DNA of 64,000 nt from Sphingomonas sp. (lineage in GTDB: Bacteria; Pseudomonadota; Alphaproteobacteria; Sphingomonadales; Sphingomonadaceae). The first letter of the stretch is position 1. Every line of letters starts with the position of its first letter. This document shows positions 53,465 to 62,275 of the stretch, piece by piece. The position numbers and the translations under genes are program-made. Below the pieces are notes generated by a model. It was not told the origin of the DNA and made no database searches. It was given only the letters and a program-made list of their open reading frames with translations. Where the stretch lies: assembly GCF_030145815.1 (NCBI RefSeq), contig NZ_JAIXHL010000015.1, positions 56,720 to 120,719 on the forward strand, read 5' to 3'.

Positions 53465-54534
53465 CGGCATCGCTCTTTACGCCGTTCACTCTTCGCGGCG
53501 TTTCGATGCGTAATCGCATTGGCGTGTCGCCCATGTGTCAATATTCCGCAACGGACGGGCTGGCGAACGCCTGGCATCTGACCCATCTGGCGAGCCGCGC
53601 GGTCGGTGGCGCAGGACTGGTGGTCACCGAAGCCGCCGCGGTGGTGCCGGAAGGCCGGATCAGCCCGGCCGATCTTGGCCTATGGTCCGATCGGCATGTC
53701 GAGGCGTTGCGGCCCGTTGCCGCCGCGATTGCAGCCGCCGGCGCGATCCCTGGAATCCAGCTCGCTCATGCAGGACGCAAGGGCAGCACTCAGGTACCAT
53801 GGCTAGGCCGCGAGGCGGTGCCGCTCGAAGCAGGGGGCTGGAGGGCAGGGAGTGCGACCGCCGCGCCGTTCTCGGCCAGGTCGGCGCCAACCTATGCGCT
53901 CGATACCCCCGCTATTGCGGCGATCGTCGATGGCTTTGGCGCGGCCGCGCGCCGGGCCGTCGCTGCAGGATTCCGCTGGGTCGAATGCCATTTCGCGCAC
54001 GGCTATCTGGTCCATTCCTTCCTGTCCCCGCTCGTCAATGATCGCACCGATGACTATGGCGGCAGCTTCGAGGGACGGGCGCGGCTGGCATTGGAGATCG
54101 TCCGGGCCGTCCGCGCCGCGATGCCGGACGATGTTCCGGTCGCGGTGCGGCTGTCCTGCGTCGACTGGACCCCCGGCGGCTGGACACTCGACGAGTCGGT
54201 GCGCCTTAGCCGGCTGCTCGGTGAAGCCGGAGCCGACCTGATCGATTGTTCGAGCGGGTCCGCGATAGCCGGTGATGCTCCGCCGAACGGGCCGGCGGTC
54301 CAGCGGGATTTCGCGCGCATTATTCGGGCCGGGACGGATATGCCGACCGCAGCGGTGGGCGGAATTGTGGCGGCTCAGGAAGCCGAGGCCATCGTCGCGG
54401 AGGGGGGCGCTGATATCGTCCTGCTCGCGCGTGCCATGCTGCGCGATCCCTATTGGGCGCTGCATGCGGCCCGAGCCTTGGGCGAAACGCCGTCATGGCC
54501 GCCACAATATGCGCGCGCGATTGGGACCGCATGA
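53461..54534 (+). CDS. Old Yellow Enzyme, YqjM-like ene-reductase
   Basis: 357 residues, single FMN TIM barrel. Cys26 in SPMCQYSA, His177/His180 in HFAHGYLVHSFLSP and LAHAGRKGS are the thermophilic-like OYE (YqjM) signatures. Reduces activated C=C bonds with NAD(P)H. GTG start at 53461 overlaps the preceding stop (GTGA), which decides it. Its own stop overlaps the next ATG. Confidence 0.9.
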   Translation: MTASLFTPFTLRGVSMRNRIGVSPMCQYSATDGLANAWHLTHLASRAVGGAGLVVTEAAAVVPEGRISPADLGLWSDRHVEALRPVAAAIAAAGAIPGIQLAHAGRKGSTQVPWLGREAVPLEAGGWRAGSATAAPFSARSAPTYALDTPAIAAIVDGFGAAARRAVAAGFRWVECHFAHGYLVHSFLSPLVNDRTDDYGGSFEGRARLALEIVRAVRAAMPDDVPVAVRLSCVDWTPGGWTLDESVRLSRLLGEAGADLIDCSSGSAIAGDAPPNGPAVQRDFARIIRAGTDMPTAAVGGIVAAQEAEAIVAEGGADIVLLARAMLRDPYWALHAARALGETPSWPPQYARAIGTA

Positions 54535-55163
54535 CCGACGACATCATCGCAAGGCTCGACCGGATGGAGGCACTCGAAGCGATTCGGCAACTGGCATTCG
54601 GCTATGCGCTGTGCGTCGATGCGCGCGATCTCGACGCGCTGGTTTCGCTCTATGTCGATGATGTTCGAGCGGGTGGGGGCAAGCAGGGGAGGCCGGCACT
54701 GCGCGAAACCTTCGACGCGGCATTGCGCCAGTTCACCACCAGCGCGCACCATGTGACCAATCACCTGATCGAACTGCTCGGCCCCGACGATGCCATCGGG
54801 TTGGTGAGTTGCCGGATCGAGCATGAAGTCGGCCCCGATTGGGTGACGGCAAGCCTGCTCTATCATGACCGCTATGCGCGGCGGAATGGCGTGTGGCTGT
54901 TTCGCGGGCGGGTGCAGACCCGGCTCTATGCGACGGCGCAGGACGATCCGCCGGTGGGGCCGGCCAAGATGCGCTGGCCGGGCGCGCCGGTTGCGGAAAC
55001 CGGCTTCCACGATTCGTTGCCGTCCTGGGCCGAATATTGGGATGGCGGGGCGGGAACGGCATGGGACGGAGAGGGTGCGGATCGGCTCGTTTCCCGCCTG
55101 CGGCGCGGCACCCGCCTGCCGCCACCGCCGCGCTACATCTTCCGGGATCAGACGGAGGAATAG
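54531..55163 (+). CDS. SnoaL/NTF2-like protein
   Basis: 210 residues, longer than the other two SnoaL-like proteins. RLDRMEALEAIRQLAFGYALCVDARDLDALVSLY is the family N-terminal helix pattern (quoted only in part by eye), followed by SAHHVTNHLIELLG and WLFRGRVQTRLY. The about 70-residue C-terminal tail is proline/glycine-rich. Possible dehydratase or isomerase. ATGA overlap with the OYE gene; 16-bp convergent overlap with the next SDR. Confidence 0.75.
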   Translation: MTDDIIARLDRMEALEAIRQLAFGYALCVDARDLDALVSLYVDDVRAGGGKQGRPALRETFDAALRQFTTSAHHVTNHLIELLGPDDAIGLVSCRIEHEVGPDWVTASLLYHDRYARRNGVWLFRGRVQTRLYATAQDDPPVGPAKMRWPGAPVAETGFHDSLPSWAEYWDGGAGTAWDGEGADRLVSRLRRGTRLPPPPRYIFRDQTEE

Positions 55164-55870
55164 CCCCCGTCCACCGGCAACACGACGCCGGTGATGAAGC
55201 TCGCCTTGTCCGAACAGAGGAATGCCACCGCATCGGCAATGTGGCGTGGCTCGCCCCAGCGGCGCATCGGTGTGCGGCCGATGACGCGCTCGCGCAGCGC
55301 TGGGTCGATCTGACGGTCGGTCAGCGGCGTGACGATCCAGCCTGGTGCGACGGCGTTCACGCGAACGCGCTGTTCAGCCCAGGCGATCGCAAGGCTCTTG
55401 GTCAGCAACGCAACGCCGCCCTTGCTCGCAGCATAGCCCGGCGCAGTACCGCTGCCGAAAAGACTCATCATCGATGCGATGTTGACGATCGCGCCGCCGC
55501 GTACAGCGAGGGCCGGCCGAAACGCGCGGCAGCAGCGCATCGTACCGGTGAGGTTGACGTCCAGCACATGCTGAAATGCCTCCTCCTCGAACGCCGCGTG
55601 ACCGCGTGCGGTCGTGCCCGCGCAATTGACGAGGAAGTCGATTCCACCGGTGTCCGCGGCAAAGGCGCGGACCGCGGCGTCATCACCGACGTCCAGCGGC
55701 TTCATCGCGATTCCGGCAAAGCCTGCTTCGCCGGCCCGGGCATCGACCTCGGCCTGATCATATCCGGTGGCGACGACCGCCGCGCCCGCCGCGTGCAGTG
55801 CCTGCGAGATCGCACCCCCGATGCCGCCGATACCGCCCGTCACCACCGCGCGTTTGCCCGTGAAGTCCAT
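55148..55870 (-). CDS. Short-chain dehydrogenase/reductase
   Basis: 240 residues, a compact SDR. TGGIGGIG near residues 12-19, DFLVNCAGT, catalytic YAASKGGV, C-terminal VVLPVDGG. GAAAGGAGA precedes ATG 55870. Divergent from the cupin-CoA-transferase operon across 184 bp. Confidence 0.85.
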   Translation of the reverse strand: MDFTGKRAVVTGGIGGIGGAISQALHAAGAAVVATGYDQAEVDARAGEAGFAGIAMKPLDVGDDAAVRAFAADTGGIDFLVNCAGTTARGHAAFEEEAFQHVLDVNLTGTMRCCRAFRPALAVRGGAIVNIASMMSLFGSGTAPGYAASKGGVALLTKSLAIAWAEQRVRVNAVAPGWIVTPLTDRQIDPALRERVIGRTPMRRWGEPRHIADAVAFLCSDKASFITGVVLPVDGGYSSV

Positions 55871-56054
55871 TTCGCCGTCTCCTTTCTTCTGGTGGATAGT
55901 CAGAGACGGGATGCCATGACAGGGCAACGCCAGCACATGGGTGATGACTGGCCGTCCGCCGCCCCAGCCATTGACCCTGCGCTACCCCAGGCCGATGAAA
56001 GCGTGGACAGGGGCCGCGCCCTCGCGTGTTCCAATTTTGAAGCGGAGCTGCACT

Positions 56055-56555
56055 ATGGCGTCGATCGCCAAGGATTTCCGGCCGGAAGGAATGGCCGCCA
56101 ATTTTCTGCCCAAGGACCTGGTGGTCAAGATTCCGGAGGATCTGAGCAAGTGGGTCCGGCGTCCGGCCGGGCATTATTATTGCCCGATCATGTTCGACAC
56201 CTCCGCCGGCATCACCGTCAACGTGCTTCACTATCCCAATCCCGGCGTGATCGGACGGCACGTGCATGACGGTCCGGTCTTCTCCTACACGATGGAGGGA
56301 AGCTGGTATTATCCCGAGCATGACTGGGTCGCGGAGAAGGGGTCGTTCGTCTGGGAGCCGCCGGGCGAGCATCACACCCTGACCGTCAAGGAATCGATGA
56401 CCGCGCTCTATGTCATGCATGGCGGCCTGACCTTGCTCGACGAGAATGAAAAGCCGATCGGCTTCGACAATTGCCTTACCCTGCTGGGCTTCTGTGCCGA
56501 ATGGTATCGCGAGCAGGGCTATGACGACGACTATATCAAGCAATTCATTCGCTGA
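56055..56555 (+). CDS. Cupin, dihydroxyacetophenone dioxygenase-like
   Basis: 166 residues. Metal-binding stretch IGRHVHDGPVFSYTMEGSW and EPPGEHHTLTV; the segment VVKIPEDLSKWVRRP and YPEHDWVAEKGSFVWEPP resemble the 2,4'-dihydroxyacetophenone dioxygenase group of cupins. Could cleave a C-C bond next to a ketone or act as an isomerase; not provable. GCGGAG precedes ATG 56055. Followed after 12 bp by a CoA-transferase/racemase gene. Confidence 0.75.
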   Translation: MASIAKDFRPEGMAANFLPKDLVVKIPEDLSKWVRRPAGHYYCPIMFDTSAGITVNVLHYPNPGVIGRHVHDGPVFSYTMEGSWYYPEHDWVAEKGSFVWEPPGEHHTLTVKESMTALYVMHGGLTLLDENEKPIGFDNCLTLLGFCAEWYREQGYDDDYIKQFIR

Positions 56556-56567
56556 GCTGCGGCGCGA

Positions 56568-57629
56568 ATGACCGCTCGTCCGTTGGATGGCATCCGGGTC
56601 GTCGAATTCGAAGGTCTGGGACCCGGACCTACTTGCGGGATGATATTGGCCGATTTCGGGGCCGAGGTCGTTCGCATCTCACGGCCGGATTACGCGCAAT
56701 GGGCTGATCCGGTCACCTCGCGCGGCAAGGGTCTGCTTGCCGTTGATCTCAAGGATCCGGCAGGGATGGCGCAGGTTCGGGAGGCGATCGGGTTGGCCGA
56801 CGTGCTGATCGATCCGTTCCGGCCGGGCGTCATGGAGCGGTTGGGTCTCGGCCCGGATGATCTGCTGCAGAGCCGTGCCCGCCTCATCTACGCGCGATTG
56901 ACCGGCTGGGGGCAAACGGGGCCGCTGTCGCAGCGTGCCGGCCATGATATCAATTATTTGGCGCTGTCGGGCGCGCTGGAAGGGATCGGGCGGCCGGGCG
57001 AAGTGCCGACACCGCCGCTCAACCTCACCGGCGATATGGGCGGCGGCGCGGCGCTGGCTGCCTTTGGCATCTGCGCCGCCTTGTTCGAGCGAGAGCGATC
57101 CGGGCTCGGGCAAGTGATCGACGCGGCGATCCTCGATGGCACGAGCATGCTGATGGCAATGTTCCACGGCATGCAAATCCCGCTGACGCGCCAGGACTCG
57201 CCGCTTGGCGGGTCACAGCCTTGGTATGACTGCTATGCCTGTGCCGACGGGCGGCACATCGCAATCGGCGCGCTGGAGCCGCAGTTCTGGGACAATCTGG
57301 CCGAAGCGATCGAGCTGCCGCAGCAATTGCGTGATCGCGAGCGCGTTGCCACAGACGTCATCCGCGGTGCACTGACGGCGATCTTTGCGACGCGAACGCG
57401 TGACGATTGGGACAGTCGTTTGTCGCAGCTCGATGCGTGTGCGAGTCCCGTCCTGTCTGTTGATGAAGCCATGGCGCATGCCCAGGCGCAGGATCGCGGC
57501 CGGTATCTCGAGCGCGGTGGGATTGCCCAGCCTTCGCCCGCGCCGCGTCTGTCGCGCACCCCGGCGGCGCCATCGGCTGAGCGGGACGGGTGGGCAACGG
57601 TTGAGCGCTGGCGTACGGCGGGCAGCTAG
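56568..57629 (+). CDS. Alpha-methylacyl-CoA racemase-like CaiB/BaiF protein
   Basis: 353 residues. N-terminal [17 protein letters not shown], His126 (RAGHDINY) and Asp156 (LTGDMGGG) coincide with the catalytic pair of mycobacterial methylacyl-CoA racemase MCR, so epimerisation of a 2-methylacyl-CoA is favoured over CoA transfer. That fits degradation of a methyl-branched isoprenoid or steroid side chain. Ends in a strong bidirectional hairpin facing etfA. Confidence 0.85.
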   Translation: MTARPLDGIRVVEFEGLGPGPTCGMILADFGAEVVRISRPDYAQWADPVTSRGKGLLAVDLKDPAGMAQVREAIGLADVLIDPFRPGVMERLGLGPDDLLQSRARLIYARLTGWGQTGPLSQRAGHDINYLALSGALEGIGRPGEVPTPPLNLTGDMGGGAALAAFGICAALFERERSGLGQVIDAAILDGTSMLMAMFHGMQIPLTRQDSPLGGSQPWYDCYACADGRHIAIGALEPQFWDNLAEAIELPQQLRDRERVATDVIRGALTAIFATRTRDDWDSRLSQLDACASPVLSVDEAMAHAQAQDRGRYLERGGIAQPSPAPRLSRTPAAPSAERDGWATVERWRTAGS

Positions 57630-57643
57630 TCCCGCCGTACGCC
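57610..57643. terminator. Bidirectional hairpin between the racemase-like gene and etfA
   Basis: Perfect 13-bp stem (57610-57622 with 57631-57643, core GCGTACGGCGGG/CCCGCCGTACGC) and 8-nt loop containing the TAG stop of the + strand gene. Placed exactly between convergent genes. No clear T-tract on either side, so efficiency is uncertain, but this is the strongest hairpin noticed in the window. Confidence 0.6.
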
Positions 57644-57653
57644 GGCGCGCCGC

Positions 57654-58583
57654 TCAGAGCTTTTCGGTCAGTTCCGGAACGATCTTGAACAGATCGCCGA
57701 CCAGGCCGACGTCGGCGACCTGGAAGATCGGGGCGTCTTCGTCCTTGTTGATGGCGATGATGACCTTGGAGTCCTTCATGCCAGCAAGGTGCTGGATCGC
57801 GCCGGAGATGCCGATCGCGATATAGACTTCGGGCGCGACGATCTTGCCGGTCTGGCCGACCTGATAGTCGTTGGGCACATAGCCTGCGTCGACGGCAGCG
57901 CGCGAGGCGCCAACGCCTGCGCCGAGCTTGTCGGCCAGCGGCTCGATGATCGAGGTGAAGTTCTCACCCGAGGCCAGCGCGCGGCCGCCCGAGACGATGA
58001 TCTTGGCCGAGGTGAGCTCGGGACGCTCGCTCTTGGCGATTTCCGAACCGACAAAGCTCGAAAGCCCCGTATCGCCCTTGCCCGAAACGGCTTCGACCGT
58101 GGCGCTGCCGCCTTCGGTCGCAGCCTTTTCGAACGCGGTACCGCGAATGGTGAGCACCTTCTTGGCGTCCGACGACTTGACCGTGGCGATCGCGTTGCCG
58201 GCGTAGATCGGGCGGGTGAAAGTGTCGGCGCTTTCGACCGACAGCACTTCGCTGATCTGCATCACGTCGAGCAGCGCGGCGACGCGCGGCGCGATGTTCT
58301 TGCCGGTGGTGGTGGCGGGCGCGACGAACGCGTCGTAGCCGGCCATCAGATCCGCGACGAGCGGCGCGACATTCTCAGCCAGCGCATGGCCATAGGCCGC
58401 GTCATCGGCGAGCAGCACCTTCGACACGCCCGCAATCTTGGCAGCGGCATCTGCCGCGCCCTGCGCACCCTGGCCAGCGACCAGCGCGACCACGTCGCCC
58501 AGCTTGCCGGCAGCGGTGACGGCGGCCAGCGTCGCGTCCTTCACCGACGCATTGTCATGTTCGATCCAGACGAGAACGCTCAT
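57654..58583 (-). CDS. etfA: Electron transfer flavoprotein alpha subunit
   Basis: 309 residues. C-terminal FAD domain [37 protein letters not shown] and [13 protein letters not shown] are diagnostic. Accepts electrons from the acyl-CoA dehydrogenases and passes them to ETF-ubiquinone oxidoreductase. Coupled to etfB by ATGA. Placement among six ACAD genes is functionally fitting, though etfBA is a housekeeping pair in many alphaproteobacteria. Confidence 0.97.
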   Translation of the reverse strand: MSVLVWIEHDNASVKDATLAAVTAAGKLGDVVALVAGQGAQGAADAAAKIAGVSKVLLADDAAYGHALAENVAPLVADLMAGYDAFVAPATTTGKNIAPRVAALLDVMQISEVLSVESADTFTRPIYAGNAIATVKSSDAKKVLTIRGTAFEKAATEGGSATVEAVSGKGDTGLSSFVGSEIAKSERPELTSAKIIVSGGRALASGENFTSIIEPLADKLGAGVGASRAAVDAGYVPNDYQVGQTGKIVAPEVYIAIGISGAIQHLAGMKDSKVIIAINKDEDAPIFQVADVGLVGDLFKIVPELTEKL

Positions 58584-59329
58584 GCCACAACTCCCAGCGT
58601 CTTGAGTTTGCCGATCAGTTCATCGACGTCCGCAACCTTGACGCCGGCCTGGCGCTTGGCGGGCTCTTCAACCTTCACCACCGACAGGCGCGGGGTGACG
58701 TCGACGCCATAATCGGCGGGCGTCTTCTGCTCCATCGGCTTGCTCTTGGCCTTCATGATGTTGGGCAGCGAAGCATAGCGCGGTTCGTTGAGGCGAAGAT
58801 CGGTAGTGACGATCGCGGGGAGCTTGAGCTTCACGGTCTCGAGGCCGCCATCAACCTCGCGGGTGACGTCGACGCTCTCGCCCGACACTTCGACCTTGCT
58901 GGCGAAGGTGCCCTGGGCCCAGCCGAGCAGCGCGCCCAGCATCTGGCCGGTCTGGTTGTTGTCGTAGTCAATCGCTTGCTTGCCCAGGATGATCAGGCCG
59001 GGCGCTTCCGCCTCCGCGACCTTCGCCAACAGCTTGGCGACGCCCAGCGGCTCGACCTTGTCCTCGGCGACGATCAGGATCGCGCGATCGGCGCCCATCG
59101 CCAGCGCGGTGCGCAACGTTTCCTGCGCCTTCTGCTCGCCGATCGAGACCACGACGATCTCGGTCGCCGCGCCCTTTTCCTTGAGACCGATCGCCTCTTC
59201 GACGGCGATTTCGTCGAACGGGTTCATGCTCATCTTGACGTTGGCGAGATCGACCCCCGTCCCGTCCGCCTTCACCCGCGGCTTCACGTTATAGTCAAGC
59301 ACGCGCTTGACCGGCACCAGTATCTTCAT
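58580..59329 (-). CDS. etfB: Electron transfer flavoprotein beta subunit
   Basis: 249 residues. [18 protein letters not shown] start, [17 protein letters not shown]-site [14 protein letters not shown] and the dehydrogenase recognition loop [18 protein letters not shown] are all present. Docks onto acyl-CoA dehydrogenases. ATG 59329 with GGAGAAACG upstream is preferred to 59401, which adds a non-conserved leader. Confidence 0.97.
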   Translation of the reverse strand: MKILVPVKRVLDYNVKPRVKADGTGVDLANVKMSMNPFDEIAVEEAIGLKEKGAATEIVVVSIGEQKAQETLRTALAMGADRAILIVAEDKVEPLGVAKLLAKVAEAEAPGLIILGKQAIDYDNNQTGQMLGALLGWAQGTFASKVEVSGESVDVTREVDGGLETVKLKLPAIVTTDLRLNEPRYASLPNIMKAKSKPMEQKTPADYGVDVTPRLSVVKVEEPAKRQAGVKVADVDELIGKLKTLGVVA

Positions 59330-59499
59330 TCCGTTTCTCCGACCGCCTCGAGGCTTTGGATTGCATCGCGCGCCATGCGGAAACCACGGCTCTCCCGTCA
59401 ATGCGAACGGCGGTTTGATCAGGAGGGTGATGGCGAGGGCTCGAAGCTTGCCGGGTGCGGCGTGCGCCTTCTAGCAGCAGTCGCGCCAAAGGAGTTTCC

Positions 59500-60285
59500 A
59501 TGACTGAATCGCCGTCCGTGATCTGGCAGATTGACGAAGGCGTGGCGATCGTGCGGCTGAACCGCCCCGAACGGCTCAACGCTCTCACGCTCGAGATGCT
59601 CGATCGACTACGCCATACGCTTGACGAAGTCGTGGCTGCGGGCGCGCGCGCGATCCTGGTGACCGGCGAAGGCCGTGCCTTCTGCTCGGGAGCCGATCTC
59701 GCTTCGAGCGAAGACCGACTGACCAAGCGCGACTTGGGCGATGCGGTGCGGGCTCACTATAATCCGTTGGCCCAGACCTTCGCGGCGCTGCAGGTGCCGG
59801 TCGTAACAGCAGTGAATGGCGCGGCAGCCGGAGCTGGCGTTTCGATCGCGCTTTCGGGCGATATCGTGGTCGCAGCGCGCTCTTCCTATCTGCTGCTCGC
59901 CTTCGCCAATATCGGGCTGGTGCCCGACGCCGGCGCAACCTGGCTGATCGGCAGGTCGGCGGGGCGGCTCAAGCTCCTCGAAATGGCATTGCTCGGCGAA
60001 CGGTTGACCGCCAATGCGGCGCTCGATGCCGGATTGGTGACGCGGGTAGCAGACGATGATGCATTGCTGGAAACGGCATTGGCACTCGCGCGCAAACTCG
60101 CCGCGATGCCGACAGTTGCGCTGGGACTGATCCGTAAACAGGCGGCGGTCGCGCTCAGCGGCACGCTCTCTGATCTGCTCGAGGTTGAAGCCGTCCATCA
60201 GCGCCGCGCCGCTGATACGAGCGATTTCCGCGAAGGAGTCGCCGCCTTCCTCGACAAGCGCAAACCCAGCTTCACGGGGCAATGA
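59500..60285 (+). CDS. PaaG-like enoyl-CoA isomerase/hydratase
   Basis: 261 residues. FCSGADLASSED oxyanion loop, GAGVSIALSGDIVVAA (no first Glu) and NIGLVPDAGATWLI with the Asp used by PaaG-type isomerases. The combination favours delta3,delta2-enoyl-CoA or ring 1,2-epoxide-type isomerisation over hydration. AAAGGAG precedes ATG 59500. Operon with the following thiolase, as in many beta-oxidation loci; divergent from etfBA. Confidence 0.88.
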   Translation: MTESPSVIWQIDEGVAIVRLNRPERLNALTLEMLDRLRHTLDEVVAAGARAILVTGEGRAFCSGADLASSEDRLTKRDLGDAVRAHYNPLAQTFAALQVPVVTAVNGAAAGAGVSIALSGDIVVAARSSYLLLAFANIGLVPDAGATWLIGRSAGRLKLLEMALLGERLTANAALDAGLVTRVADDDALLETALALARKLAAMPTVALGLIRKQAAVALSGTLSDLLEVEAVHQRRAADTSDFREGVAAFLDKRKPSFTGQ

Positions 60286-60313
60286 TCCCCCCAGCTACTC
60301 AAGGAAATCCATC

Positions 60314-61495
60314 ATGACTGACGTTCTCATCCTCTCCGGCGTCCGGACCGCGATCGGCGACTTTGGCGGCGCGCTGAAGAACGTGCCCGCGGCCGATCTG
60401 GGCGGACTGGTGATCGGCGAGGCGATCGCGCGCGCGGGCATTGCTGCCGATGCGGTCGGGCATGTGGTGATGGGCAATGTGATCCCTTCGACGCCCAGCG
60501 ACGCCTATCTGGCACGCGTCGCGGCGGTGCGTGCGGGCGTGCCAGTGGCGGTGCCCGCGCTGACCGTAAACCGGCTGTGCGGGTCGGGGCTGCAGGCGAT
60601 CATCTCTGCGGCACAAGGCATTGCGCTTGGTGAATGCGGGGTGGCGGTTGCGGGCGGGGCCGAGAATATGAGCCAGGCGCCACATTATGTGGCCAGCGCG
60701 CGGTTCGGCCAGAAGATGGGCGATATCCAGATGCTCGACGCGCTCACCCGTACGCTGAGCGATCCGTTCGACCAGGTTCATATGGGGGTGACTGCGGAGA
60801 ATGTCGCAGCGCAATGCGGCATCGATCGGGCGGCGCAGGACGAAGCCGCGGTCGAGAGCCATCGCCGCGGGGCGCGTGCGATCGCCGAGGGGCGATTCCG
60901 CGATCAGATTGTGCCGGTCGAGATCAAGAGCCGCGGCGGCACCGTGATGTTCGATACCGACGAGCATGTTCGTGCCGAGGCGACGCTGGAGGATATGGCG
61001 AGGCTGCACCCTGCCTTCCAGCGCGACGGAACGGTCACCGCGGGCAACGCTTCGGGAATCAACGATGGTGCTGCGGCGGTGGTGCTGGGTTCGCCCGAGG
61101 AAGCGCAGCGGCTCGGGGCCAAGCCGCTCGCACGGATCCTGGGCTGGGGCCATGCCGGTGTAAAACCGCGGGTGATGGGGCTTGGGCCGGTCGAGGCGGT
61201 GCCGATCGCGCTGCGGCGCGCGGGCGTGACGCTCGACCGGATCGACGTGATCGAGTCCAACGAAGCGTTCGCAGCGCAGGCGTGCGCAGTATCGGCGCAG
61301 CTCGGGTTCGATCCCGAGAAGACGAACGTCAACGGATCGGGCATCTCGCTGGGCCACCCGGTCGGTGCAACTGGGGCGATCAATACCGTCAAGCTTCTCT
61401 ATGAACTCCAGCGATCGGGTGGCCGCCTCGGCCTCGTTACGATGTGCATCGGCGGAGGACAGGGCATCGCGCTGGTGATCGAACGACTGGACTGA
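60314..61495 (+). CDS. Acetyl-CoA C-acyltransferase (thiolase)
   Basis: 393 residues, complete thiolase: Cys89 (VNRLCGSG), His348 (GHPVGATG), Cys378 (TMCIGGGQG). Final beta-oxidation cleavage of 3-ketoacyl-CoA. AAGGAAAT precedes ATG 60314, 28 bp after the PaaG-like gene. Last gene of the catabolic region before the mobile-element scar. Confidence 0.93.
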   Translation: MTDVLILSGVRTAIGDFGGALKNVPAADLGGLVIGEAIARAGIAADAVGHVVMGNVIPSTPSDAYLARVAAVRAGVPVAVPALTVNRLCGSGLQAIISAAQGIALGECGVAVAGGAENMSQAPHYVASARFGQKMGDIQMLDALTRTLSDPFDQVHMGVTAENVAAQCGIDRAAQDEAAVESHRRGARAIAEGRFRDQIVPVEIKSRGGTVMFDTDEHVRAEATLEDMARLHPAFQRDGTVTAGNASGINDGAAAVVLGSPEEAQRLGAKPLARILGWGHAGVKPRVMGLGPVEAVPIALRRAGVTLDRIDVIESNEAFAAQACAVSAQLGFDPEKTNVNGSGISLGHPVGATGAINTVKLLYELQRSGGRLGLVTMCIGGGQGIALVIERLD

Positions 61496-61918
61496 ATTTC
61501 GACCGGTCCAGTCCGCTCGCTTGCAGCTCCCACACGCCGGCGCATCATCGTGCCCCCTGAAATGTCTTGCGCCCCGCCCGTGACCGGGCGGCCGCGTGCT
61601 ATGGCGCGGCTGCACCTTGCCACCGAGCCCCGGTGGGTCTCGGCCATGCGGTAACGCCCGCTGGCGTGAAGGCCCTGCGGGCCAGCGGTCGCCGCTTGCG
61701 CGGCGGCGTTGTGGGTGGCCCGCCGGCAGCGGGGATGGGCGACCGCTCGCAGCAAAGGCCGGTTCGGGCCGCCGGCAAGCCGGGCCTTGCCCGGCTGCTC
61801 CACTTCGTTCCGCCCCTTCGGGTGCCGGTGCCCCTTGGGGAACCGGCCTCCTTGCTCGCTCGCCGCCCACCCCCGCTGCCGGGGGCCATGCTGGTTCTGG
61901 GGCGGCGAGGAGGAGAAG
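61496..61918. other. Non-coding, highly structured leader before ardC
   Basis: 423 bp without a credible gene. It is rich in inverted repeats: CCGCCCG-TGAC-CGGGCGG (61574-61591), GGCCC-TGC-GGGCC (61671-61683), AGCCGGG-CCTTG-CCCGGCT (61778-61796) and a long imperfect hairpin at 61825-61846 (CCGGTGCCCC pairing with GGGGAACCGG). The first could terminate the thiolase transcript. The rest leads into the ardC ribosome-binding site and may be an expression-control or transfer-related leader of the lost element (inference). Confidence 0.5.
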
Positions 61919-62275
61919 ATGCCCCGCCACCGCCCCGCAGGAGATGTGCCGCGCGCCAGCCTCTATGATGAGGTCACCCAGCGCATTGTCGCCGAACTCG
62001 AACAGGGCTGCTTTCCATGGGTTCAGCCATGGGACAGCGCCGCCGCCGCGCCTTCGCTGCCGCGCAATGCGCTGACCGCGCGCTGCTATTCGGGCGTCAA
62101 TGTCCTCATCCTCTGGGCGTCGGGCGTCGCGGGCGGCTTTTCCTCGCAAAGCTGGCTGACCTTCCGTCAGGCCCAGCAGGCCGGAGGCTGCGTGCGCAAG
62201 GGCGAGCGCGGTACGGGCGTCGTCTTCGCCGACCGCTTCCCCAAAGCCAGAGCGTTGCTGCGCGCACCTGGCTAG
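61919..62275 (+). pseudogene. ardC: Truncated ArdC antirestriction protein
   Basis: Starts with a strong GAGGAGGAG site and ATG 61919. The product follows the N-terminal ssDNA-binding domain of ArdC (DUF1738): YDEVTQRIVAELEQGCFPW, LPRNALTARCYSGVNVLIL, SQSWLTFRQAQQAGG and KGERGTGVVFADRF. Similarity stops near 62238, after which the frame enters IS91-type sequence and ends at 62275. About 110 residues of a roughly 300-residue protein remain, lacking the C-terminal metallopeptidase domain. ArdC is normally carried on conjugative plasmids and integrative elements. Confidence 0.8.

Noticed and set aside
52289..53470. Upstream extension of the class II aldolase frame
   Set aside because: Antisense to the GldA-like dehydrogenase; the family start is at 52288.
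61567..61968. Overlapping small frames in the ardC leader
   Set aside because: Low-complexity Pro/Arg/Gly composition, no ribosome-binding sites, and dense inverted repeats better explain the region.
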